The position numbers and the translations under genes are program-made. Below are positions 18,747 through 27,214 of a stretch of 64,000 bases of DNA, piece by piece. The DNA is taken from the NCBI RefSeq assembly GCF_023208015.1, contig NZ_CP051627.1, forward strand, positions 4,508,422 through 4,572,421, in the 5' to 3' direction. The stretch is from Thermobifida alba (GTDB lineage: Bacteria; Actinomycetota; Actinomycetes; Streptosporangiales; Streptosporangiaceae). The notes under the pieces were generated by a model, which did not search any database, was not told where the DNA came from, and was given only the letters and a program-made list of their open reading frames with translations. Within the stretch, counting starts at the first letter, position 1, and every line of letters starts with the position of its first letter.

Positions 18747-19508
18747 TTACTCGGCGGACTGCTGGGCCTCCAGCTTCTTCACCCGGTTCTCGAACATGCG
18801 CACGAACTCCGGCCGGTTGGCGTGGGCGGCCTCGTAGGCGCGGAGTTGCCGGACCTCGTCGATGGTGAGCTTGCGCAGCCGGGCGCGGACCGACGGCAGC
18901 GTCAGGGAGTCGTAGTTGGGCAGCGGGGCCTCGGCGGGCGCCTGCTCGGGGGCCGCGGCCTGCCCGGCCGGCTCCTCCCCGGCGGCCTCCGCCTTCTCGG
19001 CCTCCTGCACGGCCCCGGTGAACGCCGAGGTGGGCGCCGCCACGGTGGTGGCCTCCGCGACGTTCAGGGTCTCGGCGATCTCCGCCTTCTCCTCGGCCGT
19101 CAACGACTCGGCGCCGGACGGTTCGGCGGTCTCCGGCTCCGCCTTCTTCTCCGGCTCCGCGTCCTTCGCGGGCTCGGCTCCGGCGTCGGCGGAGGGCTCT
19201 TCGGGCGCCTGTCCGGGGGCGGCCGCGGCCTCGGGGGCCTGCGCGGTCTCCAGCGGCTTGACGGGCGCGGGCGGCTGGCTGGGCTGCTGCTCGCCGGAGG
19301 AGACCGCCTCGGTGGCGAACTCCGCGGCGGCGTCGGCGTCGGCGGTCTCGGCCGGGGTCGTCTCGGTGACGGCGCCCTCGGCGCGCTCCGCCGGGACGTC
19401 GCCGGCGGCCATGTCCGCGGGTTTGCTGGACACCACGGGACGGGTGGACCTGCCGAACAGACGCTTGAACGCGTCACTGATTCTGCTGGTCAGGGAGGGC
19501 TTCGACAT
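18747..19508 (-). CDS. Lipid-droplet-associated-type protein (Rv1109c position), Ala/Glu/Pro-rich
   Basis: Protein of 253 residues. A basic amphipathic N-terminus ([20 protein letters not shown]) is followed by a long Ala/Glu/Pro-rich disordered part. The conserved C-terminal roughly 55 residues ([46 protein letters not shown]) resemble actinobacterial proteins annotated as lipid-droplet associated. The gene sits between xseA and divergent ispH, like Rv1109c of mycobacteria, which supports orthology. ATG 19508 has an AGGAG about 12 bases upstream; an in-frame GTG at 19535 is a possible leaderless start. The middle region is much longer than I would expect for the family. Confidence 0.68.
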   Translation of the reverse strand: MSKPSLTSRISDAFKRLFGRSTRPVVSSKPADMAAGDVPAERAEGAVTETTPAETADADAAAEFATEAVSSGEQQPSQPPAPVKPLETAQAPEAAAAPGQAPEEPSADAGAEPAKDAEPEKKAEPETAEPSGAESLTAEEKAEIAETLNVAEATTVAAPTSAFTGAVQEAEKAEAAGEEPAGQAAAPEQAPAEAPLPNYDSLTLPSVRARLRKLTIDEVRQLRAYEAAHANRPEFVRMFENRVKKLEAQQSAE

Positions 19509-19753
19509 GGGACTCGGAGGCTCCTGAGTGGTCACGGTCAAAACGGTGCGGGCACATCCGACAGAGTCGCTCCGGGACGCTGTCGGGACGGCAGTGATGT
19601 GTTGTGTTGCGCAGATAGCCAGAATAGGGGAGTTTCCCTCGCCGCAGCCGGAGGGCGCAAGAGAGTTCGCCAGGTCGGGACCGGCGCGAGCCTTCGGTGT
19701 GACCCCCGGAAGGCGCTGGTTCCCCGGCTGGCCCGGTCGAGGGGCACGGCCCG

Positions 19754-19759
19754 TAGGAT
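19754..19759 (+). promoter_or_regulatory. Leaderless -10 element of ispH
   Basis: TAGGAT ends seven bases before ATG 19767. Confidence 0.5.
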
Positions 19760-19766
19760 GGGGGGC

Positions 19767-20768
19767 ATGACTGCGACGAACCGCCGCCGTGTCCTCCTCG
19801 CCAAGCCCCGTGGTTACTGCGCCGGGGTCGACCGCGCTGTCATCACGGTCGAGAAAGCCCTCGAACAGTACGGGGCGCCGATCTACGTGCGCAAGCAGAT
19901 CGTGCACAACACCCACGTCGTGCGCACGCTGGAGGAGCGCGGCGTCATCTTCGTCGAGGAGACCTCCGAGGTGCCCGAGGGCGCCACCGTGGTCTTCTCC
20001 GCCCACGGGGTCTCCCCCCAGGTGCACCAGGAGGCGGCCGAGCGCAACCTGCGGACCATCGACGCCGCCTGCCCGCTGGTCACCAAGGTGCACAAGGAGG
20101 CGCAGCGCTTCGCCGCCGAGGACCTCGACATCATCCTCATCGGGCACACCGGCCACGAGGAGGTCGAGGGCACCAGCGGACACGCGCCCGAGCACATCCA
20201 GATCGTCGACGGCCCCGAGGAGGTCGCCTCCATCCAGGTCCGCGACCCCGACCGGGTGGCCTGGCTGTCGCAGACGACGCTGTCGGTCGACGAGACCAAC
20301 GCCACCGTGGAGGCGCTGCGGGAACGCTTCCCCAACCTGATCGACCCGCCCAGCGACGACATCTGCTACGCCACCTCCAACCGCCAGGCCGCGGTCAAGG
20401 CGATCGCGCCGCAGTGCGACCTGTTCGTCGTGGTCGGCTCCGCCAACTCCTCCAATTCGGTGCGCCTGGTGGAGGTGGCCCGCGACGCCGGGGCCCGCGC
20501 CTCCTACCTGGTCGACAACGCCACCTTCCTGGAGGAGGAGTGGCTGGAGGGCGTCACGACCATAGGCGTCAGCAGCGGCGCCTCGGTGCCCGAGATCCTG
20601 GTGCAGGAACTGCTCGACCGGCTGGCCTCGTACGGCTTCACCGACGTGGAGGAGATCGAGACCGAACGGGAGAAGCTCACCTTCGCCCTGCCCAAGGAAC
20701 TGCGTTCCCGGCGGGCCAGGGACAACGGCTCCCTGGTCGGCAGGCCGCTTCCGGTCTCCCCCGCCTGA
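19767..20768 (+). CDS. ispH: 4-hydroxy-3-methylbut-2-enyl diphosphate reductase
   Basis: IspH (LytB), 333 residues, the last enzyme of the MEP pathway. It reduces HMBPP to isopentenyl and dimethylallyl diphosphate with an iron-sulfur cluster. The three cluster cysteines are present at about C18 (RGYCAGV), C102 (AACPLV) and C200 (DICYATSNR), and the catalytic glutamate lies in [11 protein letters not shown] 19767 is chosen because the TAGGAT hexamer ends seven bases before it; an ATG nine bases further upstream overlaps that hexamer. It supplies precursors for the prenyltransferase at 1615. It is likely transcribed alone, between two minus-strand genes. Confidence 0.97.
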   Translation: MTATNRRRVLLAKPRGYCAGVDRAVITVEKALEQYGAPIYVRKQIVHNTHVVRTLEERGVIFVEETSEVPEGATVVFSAHGVSPQVHQEAAERNLRTIDAACPLVTKVHKEAQRFAAEDLDIILIGHTGHEEVEGTSGHAPEHIQIVDGPEEVASIQVRDPDRVAWLSQTTLSVDETNATVEALRERFPNLIDPPSDDICYATSNRQAAVKAIAPQCDLFVVVGSANSSNSVRLVEVARDAGARASYLVDNATFLEEEWLEGVTTIGVSSGASVPEILVQELLDRLASYGFTDVEEIETEREKLTFALPKELRSRRARDNGSLVGRPLPVSPA

Positions 20769-20772
20769 CCGC

Positions 20773-21288
20773 TCAGGAGGGACCGCGCCGGGGCCTGCGG
20801 CGACGGCGGCCGTTCAGCTCGTCGCCCAGCTCCCGCACATTGCGCGCCAGGCCCCGCAGCACGGTGATCACCAGCAGCAGCGCGGTCCCGCCGAACAGCC
20901 AGGGGGCGGCCTCGGCGAGCCGGGCGCCCAGGCCGACGGCCACGCCCCGCACGAAGTTGTCGCCGCCCAGGGTCAGCAGGCACTCGGCGGCCAGCGCGCC
21001 GCAGAAGTAGGCCAGGGGCGGGCTCACACTCAACGCCAGCAGGTCGCTGGAGCGCACGGTCAGGGCGGCCAGCACGCAGGCGGCCGCGAAGGCGGCCCCG
21101 TTCACCGCGGAGTGCCCGACGGCGGTGGCCGCCAGCGCCGAGACCAGGCTGGCCAGCACGATGCACAGGACCGCGCCGCGCGCGGTGAGCCGCAGCGGGG
21201 CCCCGCCCGGAGAGGGCGGCGCACCGCTGCGGTGCCGGGGCGCGCGAGCGGACCGCCGGGGCGCGTGGGTGTCCCGCCGAGTCGTCAT
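20773..21288 (-). CDS. DUF6542-type membrane protein
   Basis: Protein of 171 residues with four predicted membrane helices (LTARGAVLCIVLASLVSALA, FAAACVLAALTV, SPPLAYFCGALAAECLLTL, LFGGTALLLVITVL). The Arg/Pro-rich N-terminus and strongly basic C-terminus are cytoplasmic. LTARGAVL at the first helix is characteristic of DUF6542. The position between ispH and ychF matches Rv1111c in mycobacteria. GGAGGGAGG precedes ATG 21288. It converges with ispH, with only four bases between the stop codons. Unknown function. Confidence 0.78.
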   Translation of the reverse strand: MTTRRDTHAPRRSARAPRHRSGAPPSPGGAPLRLTARGAVLCIVLASLVSALAATAVGHSAVNGAAFAAACVLAALTVRSSDLLALSVSPPLAYFCGALAAECLLTLGGDNFVRGVAVGLGARLAEAAPWLFGGTALLLVITVLRGLARNVRELGDELNGRRRRRPRRGPS

Positions 21289-21316
21289 CGCGCCTCCCTC
21301 CTGTCACCAGTGGTGA

Positions 21317-22606
21317 TCAGTGTCTCACTTCGGGCGAGGTGTCCGGTTCTCCGGTACCCGCCGTGTCGCCGTTTCCCTCCGCGACGGTCCCGTCCAGCAG
21401 TTCCGGCGCGGTCAACGACCGGGGCTGCTCCCGCACCCCCCGCGGCGCGTCCAGGTCGCCGTCCACCAGTCCCAGTTCCCCGAACCGGCGCGCCGTCACC
21501 AGCACCCGGTTCTCCAGGGAGCCCACGGCCTGGTTGTAGGAGGTGACCGCGCGCGACAGCGCCCGCCCCAGCCCGCCCATGTGCCCGCCGAGGGTGGCGA
21601 GCCGCGCGTGCAGCTGCCTGCCCAGCTCGAACACCTGGCGGGCGTTGCGGCTCAGCGCCTCCTGCTGCCACGCGTACCGGGCGGTGCGCAGCAGCGAGAC
21701 GAGCGTGGTGGGCGTGGCGATGTGCACCCGCCGGGCCAGGGCGTACTCCAGCAGGTCCGGGTCGCGTTCCAGCGCCGGGGCGAGGAACGCCTCCCCGGGG
21801 ATGAACAGCACCACGAACTCGGGGGCGGGGGAGAACGCCGCCCAGTACGCCTTGGCGGCCAGCCGGTCCACGTGCGCGCGGACCTGCCGGGCGTGCGCGG
21901 CGAGCCGGTCCTCGCGCGCCTCGGGGGAGTCGCTCTCCACGGCCTCCAGGTAGGCGGAGAGCGGCACCTTGGAGTCCACGACGACGTTCTTGCCGCCCGC
22001 CAGCCGCACCACCATGTCGGGGCGGAGCACACCGTCGTCGGTGGCGGCGTGGGCCTGCTCCTCGAAGTCGCAGTGGGCCGCCATGCCGGCCAGCTCGGCG
22101 GCGCGGCGCAGGTGCAGCTCTCCCCAGCGGCCGCGGGCCTCCGGCCGCCGCAGCGCGGTGACCAGGGCGTCGGTCTGGTCCCGGAGCCGCTCGGAGCCCT
22201 CCCGCACCAGCTCGACCTGCTTGACGAGTTCGGCGTGGGCGGCGCGGCGGCCCGCGTCCACCTCCCGCAGCTGCTCCTCCACCCGGGACAGCGTGTGGCG
22301 CAGCGGGGCGAGGAGGTGCTCGATCGCCTCGCGGCGGTGGTCCAGGTCGCTCTCGGCCGCCAGCCGCGCCGCCCGGAACCGCCCCTCGGCCAGTTCCAGG
22401 AAACGCTGGTTGGCGCCGTCCAGGGCGAGCGCCGCCAGCGACCGGAACCGTTCCTCCAGGTGCTCTTCGAGGTAGGCGGCCCGCTCCTCGGCGGCCCGGG
22501 CCCGCGCCTCGGCCCCCGCCCCCCGCGACCGCGCCAGCGCCCAGCCCAGGGCCGCTCCCGCGCCCAGCCCCACCAGCAGCGCGAGAACCACGGAGATCCC
22601 GTCCAT
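21317..22606 (-). CDS. rmuC: DNA recombination protein RmuC family
   Basis: RmuC-type protein of about 429 residues. One N-terminal membrane helix (VVLALLVGLGAGAALGWALA) is followed by a long coiled coil (about 35-150) and the conserved RmuC nuclease-like core (RGRWGELHLRRAAELAGM, RPDMVVRLAGGKNVVVDSKV, PAPEFVVLFIPGEAFLAPAL, IATPTTLVSLLRTARYAWQQ). In E. coli RmuC limits inversions at inverted repeats; the biochemical role here is by homology. ATG 22606 has no strong ribosome-binding site, and TTG 22624 is an alternative start. It is divergent from ychF and probably cotranscribed with the DUF6542 gene, 28 bases downstream. Confidence 0.88.
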   Translation of the reverse strand: MDGISVVLALLVGLGAGAALGWALARSRGAGAEARARAAEERAAYLEEHLEERFRSLAALALDGANQRFLELAEGRFRAARLAAESDLDHRREAIEHLLAPLRHTLSRVEEQLREVDAGRRAAHAELVKQVELVREGSERLRDQTDALVTALRRPEARGRWGELHLRRAAELAGMAAHCDFEEQAHAATDDGVLRPDMVVRLAGGKNVVVDSKVPLSAYLEAVESDSPEAREDRLAAHARQVRAHVDRLAAKAYWAAFSPAPEFVVLFIPGEAFLAPALERDPDLLEYALARRVHIATPTTLVSLLRTARYAWQQEALSRNARQVFELGRQLHARLATLGGHMGGLGRALSRAVTSYNQAVGSLENRVLVTARRFGELGLVDGDLDAPRGVREQPRSLTAPELLDGTVAEGNGDTAGTGEPDTSPEVRH

Positions 22607-22706
22607 GTCCAGCCATGCTGCCAAGCCCGGCGGGACGGGGAGGCGAACGCCACGCGGGGACGGTCCGTGCCCGCGCCGACCAGCACGGGGGTGCTTGGCG
22701 ACGATC

Positions 22707-22712
22707 TAGACT
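22707..22712 (+). promoter_or_regulatory. Leaderless -10 element of ychF
   Basis: TAGACT ends eight bases before GTG 22721; no Shine-Dalgarno is present. Confidence 0.48.
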
Positions 22713-22720
22713 CGATTGTC

Positions 22721-23815
22721 GTGAGTCTGTCTATCGGGATCGTCGGTCTGCCGAACGTCGGCAAGTCCACGCTGTTCAACGCACTGACCAAGAACGACGC
22801 TCTGGCCGCGAACTACCCGTTCGCCACCATCGAGCCCAACATCGGCGTGGTCGGTGTCCCCGACCCGCGCCTGGACACCCTGGCGGAGATCTTCGGGTCG
22901 GCCAAGACCGTCCCGGCCACCGTCACCTTCGTGGACATCGCGGGGATCGTCCGGGGCGCCTCCGAGGGCGAGGGCCTGGGCAACAAGTTCCTCGCCAACA
23001 TCCGGGAAGCCGATGCGATCTGCCAGGTCATCCGGGTGTTCGAGGACCCCGACGTGACCCACGTGGAAGGGGGCGTCGACGCCGCGCGCGACATCGAGAC
23101 CATCAACACCGAGCTGATCCTGGCCGACCTGCAGACCCTGGAGAGGGCGCTGCCGCGGCTCGCCAAGGAGGCGAAGACCAACGCCAGGGACAAGGACAAG
23201 CAGGCGGTCCTGGCCGCCGCCGAGACGGCGCGCGAGGTCCTCGACGGGGGCCGGACCCTGTTCGCGGGCGCCGAGGAGGCGGGGCTCGACGTCTCGCTGC
23301 TGCGCGAGCTGAACCTGCTCACCGTCAAGCCGTTCCTCTACGTGTTCAACGTGGACCTGGAGGAGTTCGCCGACGAGGCGCTGCGCGCCAAGCTGTCCGA
23401 CCTGGTGGCTCCGGCCGAGGCGATCTTCCTGGACGCCAAGATCGAGGCGGAGCTGACCGAGCTCGACGACGCGGAGGCGGCCGAGCTGCTGGAGTCGATG
23501 GGCCAGACCGAGTCCGGTCTGGCGCAGCTGGCCCGGGTCGGTTTCGCCACGCTGGGGCTGCAGACCTACCTGACGGCGGGCCCCAAGGAGGCGCGCGCCT
23601 GGACCATCCGCAAGGGCGCCACCGCGCCGGAGGCGGCGGGCGTCATCCACACCGACTTCCAGCGCGGCTTCATCAAGGCTGAGGTGGTCTCCTTCGCGGA
23701 CCTGGTGGAGGCGGGCTCCATGCAGGCGGCCCGGGCTGCGGGCAAGGTCCGCATGGAGGGCAAGGAGTACGTGATGGCCGACGGCGACGTCGTGGAGTTC
23801 CGCTTCAACGTCTGA
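22721..23815 (+). CDS. ychF: Redox-regulated ATPase YchF (OLA1 family)
   Basis: YchF, 364 residues, an Obg-superfamily P-loop enzyme that binds ribosomes and prefers ATP to GTP. G1 GLPNVGKST lies at residues 9-17 and G3 is FVDIAG. The G4 position reads NVDLEE instead of NKxD, as expected for the ATP-preferring YchF branch. A helical insertion (residues 130-190) and the C-terminal TGS domain ([18 protein letters not shown] to the end) complete the fold. GTG 22721 is the start consistent with family length. A short GGGC-GCCC hairpin near 23887-23900 may end the transcript. Confidence 0.97.
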   Translation: MSLSIGIVGLPNVGKSTLFNALTKNDALAANYPFATIEPNIGVVGVPDPRLDTLAEIFGSAKTVPATVTFVDIAGIVRGASEGEGLGNKFLANIREADAICQVIRVFEDPDVTHVEGGVDAARDIETINTELILADLQTLERALPRLAKEAKTNARDKDKQAVLAAAETAREVLDGGRTLFAGAEEAGLDVSLLRELNLLTVKPFLYVFNVDLEEFADEALRAKLSDLVAPAEAIFLDAKIEAELTELDDAEAAELLESMGQTESGLAQLARVGFATLGLQTYLTAGPKEARAWTIRKGATAPEAAGVIHTDFQRGFIKAEVVSFADLVEAGSMQAARAAGKVRMEGKEYVMADGDVVEFRFNV

Positions 23816-24628
23816 TCCCCCGGACCGGGCAGGGCATCCGGCACCGGGACGGCCGGGGCCGCGGCGGACAGCGGCGACGCGGGGAAGGGCGGAGCCGCCC
23901 CGCCCGCCGACCGGGCCGAGGCGCTCCGGCCCCGCGGCGGAACCCCGGTGACCGGTCGAGGTGCCCCTTCGCCGCAAAGCGGGCGAAAGGTTCGACGCCT
24001 TTTTCTCGGCCGCCTGCGCAAACACCGGTCCCGGAAACCGCAGAGCGTCAGGATCCCTCTCTCCCGCACGGCGGCGGGCGTGCCGGAAGCGCTATCGATG
24101 CCGTCGGCGGTGGAAACCACGACGCCGTCCGCCGAGGAACTCGAACCGCTCCGGGGCGGGACCGGGATCCGCCACTCGAACACGGACGAGACCGAAGCCT
24201 CCTCCGGTTCGCTGTCCGGGGCCGTTCTCCGGCTTGAGCAGAAACCGCCCGGACGGCTGGTCCGGCCGGGAGCGCGGACTCCGGACGTGCTCCCGGCCGG
24301 ACCTCCGGCCCCGCAGAGCGGCCGGACCACGGGCGGCGGCCTCCACCGGAACCCGCTATCCGAACTGACATTTCCCTATTTCCGGACAACCCGTAAATCG
24401 CGTCTTGATCTTGTCCAATCCCTCTATGGTGTAGAACATTGACCCAGTCATGCCGTTTCCTTGCGGACCACCTCGGGTAGAGACGCCGAGTCGGGGAGAA
24501 AACACGATCTGGTAATGCTGCCGTAGATCCCGGGTCATGCCGCACCATGGAAGATGGGATAAACAACAGACGGATGGCGGAACCGGCGCCCCCGCGGCGG
24601 GGGGCGCCCGTGTGTGGATGGAGGCGCG
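23816..24628. other. Long intergenic stretch, no convincing gene
   Basis: About 810 bases between ychF and the secretion cluster. Open frames here lack domain-like sequence and have no plausible ribosome-binding sites, so none is called. It contains a 12-bp inverted repeat (24262-24273 with 24289-24300). From about 24360 it becomes clearly more A/T-rich, probably the promoter region for the cluster. The 10-mer TTGATCTTGT at 24405-24414 recurs at 39439-39448 at the other end of the accessory region. No RNA gene was recognised. Confidence 0.6.
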
Positions 24629-25606
24629 ATGGCTGGCAGGTCGGCCGCTGGGCGCGGGAGCGTCATCGACGAGGGCTCCTCCGCCGCGGCGGAGGAGCCC
24701 CTCGACGCCGCCCCCCGACGCGGCGGGACACGGCGGCCCCGCGCCGGGGCGGGAGGGCGCTGGTGGGTGTGGGTCGGCCGCGCCGTGCTGTGGGCATTCA
24801 TCATCGTGGTGCTCTTCAACGGCCTGTGGCTGCCGCTGCGCGAGAACTTCTTCCCCCGGGCCGCCCAGGAACCGGTCGTCGACGACACCGTGGACTTCCC
24901 CGAGACCGCCGCGGCCTCCCTGGCGGTGCGGTTCGCCGAGGTCTACCTCAACGCCGACCCCGACAGGGCCGGTGAACGCGCCGAAGCCCTCGCCGAGTTC
25001 GTCCCCGAGGGCCGCGCCACCGCCTTCGACCTGCCCGGCGCGCACCTGTCCGCCACCGGCGTGGAGGTGCTCGTCGTCGACGTCCGCGACGAGCACAACG
25101 CGCTGGTGCGCCTGGCCGCCGACGTCAACGGCGAACCCATGACCCTGGACGTGCCCGTCTACGCCGACCAGGACGGAACCGCGCTGGTGGTGTCGGGCCG
25201 CCCCGCGCTGCTGGCCGCCCCCGACAAGGCCGTCCTGCCCGACACCTCGTTCGAGACCGACCCCGACGCCCGGGCCGCGCTCGAACCGACCCTCAAGGGG
25301 TTCTTCGAGGCCTACGCGCAGAACCACGAACACCTCGACCCCTACCTCGAACGGGGCGCCGACATCGCCGCGCTCCCCGACGGGCTCCTGCGGTTCGGGG
25401 CGGTCACCGAGGTCAAGGTGCCCGCCGCGGTCCGGGACGCCGCGCAGGACGTGCGCGTCGCCCAGGTCACCGTGGTGTGGCTGCTTCCCGGAGAGGGCGA
25501 GGAGGACGCCGCCGAACTCACCCAGAGCTACGACGTCACCGTCGTCGGGGACGACGGGGACTGGCGCGTGCGCGACATCCGGGGCGCGCTCAACTCGTTC
25601 GGGTGA
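24629..25606 (+). CDS. TcpC-like conjugation/type IV secretion protein
   Basis: Protein of 325 residues. A cytoplasmic Arg-rich N-terminus and one membrane helix (VGRAVLWAFIIVVLFNGLWL) precede two extracytoplasmic NTF2-like domains (SLAVRFAEVYLNADPDRAGE, then TLKGFFEAYAQNHEHLDPYL and a closing WRVRDIRGAL). This is the architecture of TcpC of pCW3 and Orf13 of Tn916, VirB8-like scaffolds of Gram-positive DNA transfer channels. ATG 24629 follows ATGGAGG at 24618-24624. It is the first gene of a run of collinear secretion genes reaching 36950. The assignment is by architecture and context, since sequence conservation in the family is low. Confidence 0.78.
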   Translation: MAGRSAAGRGSVIDEGSSAAAEEPLDAAPRRGGTRRPRAGAGGRWWVWVGRAVLWAFIIVVLFNGLWLPLRENFFPRAAQEPVVDDTVDFPETAAASLAVRFAEVYLNADPDRAGERAEALAEFVPEGRATAFDLPGAHLSATGVEVLVVDVRDEHNALVRLAADVNGEPMTLDVPVYADQDGTALVVSGRPALLAAPDKAVLPDTSFETDPDARAALEPTLKGFFEAYAQNHEHLDPYLERGADIAALPDGLLRFGAVTEVKVPAAVRDAAQDVRVAQVTVVWLLPGEGEEDAAELTQSYDVTVVGDDGDWRVRDIRGALNSFG

Positions 25607-25664
25607 CCGGCGCGCCACAATGGTCGCGACCGGCCCAGCCACCGTTCAAGGAGAGGCAAGGACC

Positions 25665-25703
25665 ATGCAGGACAGCACCCAGGACACGGAGGGGGTCGGC
25701 TAG
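25665..25703 (+). CDS. 12-codon mini-ORF coupled to the next gene
   Basis: ATG 25665 follows AAGGAGAGG and encodes 12 residues (MQDSTQDTEGVG). Its TAG stop is immediately followed by the ATG of the next gene (TAGATG). The Shine-Dalgarno of the next gene (GGAGGGGG) lies inside it. It may serve only to couple translation; the peptide itself has no recognisable function. Confidence 0.4.
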   Translation: MQDSTQDTEGVG

Positions 25704-26015
25704 ATGCTCTCCCTCCTCACCGGCTCCGCGGTCGACCTGGCCGACACGGCGTCCCCCGCGCTGCTGTGGGCGGCCCAGGTCACCGACAGCCCCAACACCA
25801 CCGGGCTGGCCGACTGGCTCCGCGGCTTCTTCGGGCCGCTGTTCCTGGTGATCGTGTCGATCGTCGCGATCTTCTTCCTCTTCACCAGGGAGATCACGCG
25901 GTTCGCGCAGTTCATCATCCTGGCGATCTTCATCGGGATCGTGTTCTACGTTCCCGGGATCATCGAGGTTCTCGCCGTGGCGATCGCGCGAGCCATGGGC
26001 GTGAACACCGAGTAG
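25704..26015 (+). CDS. Small two-helix membrane protein (TcpD/VirB2-like position)
   Basis: Protein of 103 residues. After an Ala-rich start it has two adjacent membrane helices (FFGPLFLVIVSIVAIFFLFT and FAQFIILAIFIGIVFYVPGI) joined by the short charged loop REITR, and a short tail. Size, topology and position between the TcpC-like and TcpE-like genes match TcpD or VirB2-type small membrane components of Gram-positive transfer systems. Sequence alone would not identify it. ATG 25704 has GGAGGGGG within the upstream mini-ORF. Confidence 0.62.
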   Translation: MLSLLTGSAVDLADTASPALLWAAQVTDSPNTTGLADWLRGFFGPLFLVIVSIVAIFFLFTREITRFAQFIILAIFIGIVFYVPGIIEVLAVAIARAMGVNTE

Positions 26016-26027
26016 GAGGCCGGGGAC

Positions 26028-27212
26028 GTGGATCTGCCCACATACACCAGGATCTGGCGTATCGAGAAGCGGCTGTACAAGCTGTACGACTTCCGACTGC
26101 CGGTCCCGGTCTCACTCGTCACCATCGGTGTCTTCGTGGGCACGTCCGTCGTCTGGTGTCTGCTGATGGGACTGCTGGGAGTCCCCTTCCAGACCCCCTG
26201 GCACGTGGTGTGGCTCGTCCCTCCCGGGGTGATCACGTTCCTGGCGACCCGCCCCGTCATCGAGGGCAAGAGCCTCACCGAACTGCTGCGCTCCCAGCTC
26301 GTCTACGCCGCCGAGGCGAGGGTCTACACCCGGCTCGCCCCCGAGTACGAGTCGGACCGGGTGGTCGTCACGGCGCGGGTGTGGCGCCGCGACCCGGCCG
26401 CCGGGCCGCTGCCCGCCCTTGGCGGGCAGACCGCCCGGAGCGCCGAGCAGCAGCGTGCCCCGCACGCCGAGGCCGCCGAACCCGAGGCGGTGGAACGGCC
26501 CGACCCCGCCGGGGCGCCGGAGCCGGCCGGCTCCGGCGACGCGCCCGCCGCCGAACCGGTGGCCGCGCACCACTTCGCGGAGAGCGGCCGGGACGCGGGG
26601 GAGCGGCGGGCCCCCCGGCCGCCGTTGTCCCGGCGCGTCCTCAACTACTTCGGTTTCGGGCTCCGACCGGAACCCCCCTCCACCGCCGGGGAGGAGCCCC
26701 CCGCCCTCCCGCGCCCGGAGCCGGGAGCAGCCGCCGACCGGCGGGCGGGACTGGCGTCCGCCCGGAGCCGCGACGACGCGCCCAGCCCGCTGTTCCTGCG
26801 GGAACGCGACCGGCCGGACGGCGCGGACGGAACGCGCGAGGACACCGACGCCGAGGCGGCCCCCGAGGTGGCCCCGGGGCAGACGCCGTGGCCGGAGTCC
26901 GAGTGGATGGTCGGGGACGCCGACGCCCCCGGACCGCAGCCCCGGACCGCCGAACCGGAGGGCGCGGCGGCACGGGCCGAAACGGAACGCAGGACGGCCG
27001 AGGACCGCGCCGTGGCGCGCCGCCGAGCCGAGGAGATCATGGCCGCACCCGAACCGGAGCCGACACTCGACGCCGACCCCGGGGCCGTCCCGGAACCGGA
27101 GCGGGCGGAGCAGACCTCCCCCGCCGACGTCCCCACCCAGCCGTCCCGGGTCGAGGACCTCGCGGACGTCGCCGCTGAGAAAGCCCACCGCAGAGCCGGA
27201 CGATCGCCCGGC
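26028..27212 (+). CDS. TcpE-like membrane protein with long acidic tail (3' end frameshifted)
   Basis: The N-terminal ~130 residues are a TcpE-type module: MDLPTYTRIWRIEKRLYKLY, two membrane helices (VSLVTIGVFVGTSVVWCLL and VVWLVPPGVITFLATRPV) and a conserved basic end (VVVTARVWRR). A Glu/Pro/Ala-rich cytoplasmic tail follows with a coiled-coil-like segment (AETERRTAEDRAVARRRAEE). This frame has no stop until 28700. Beyond about 27180, however, it turns into meaningless Arg/Pro/Ser sequence, while a sensible coding frame continues in -1. The true product probably either continues into the MinD-like frame by a -1 shift or is broken. The end given here is where the good frame is lost, not a stop codon. 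GGAGGCCGGGGAC precedes GTG 26028. Confidence 0.6.
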
Positions 27213-27214
27213 GG

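Noticed and set aside
18747-20195. A 482-residue minus-strand protein covering the ispH region
   Set aside because: Its first half is the reverse complement of ispH; the real gene starts at 19508.
23948-24442. 164-residue open frame in the gap after ychF
   Set aside because: No ribosome-binding site, no domain-like pattern, and competing frames on the other strand of similar quality; treated as noncoding.
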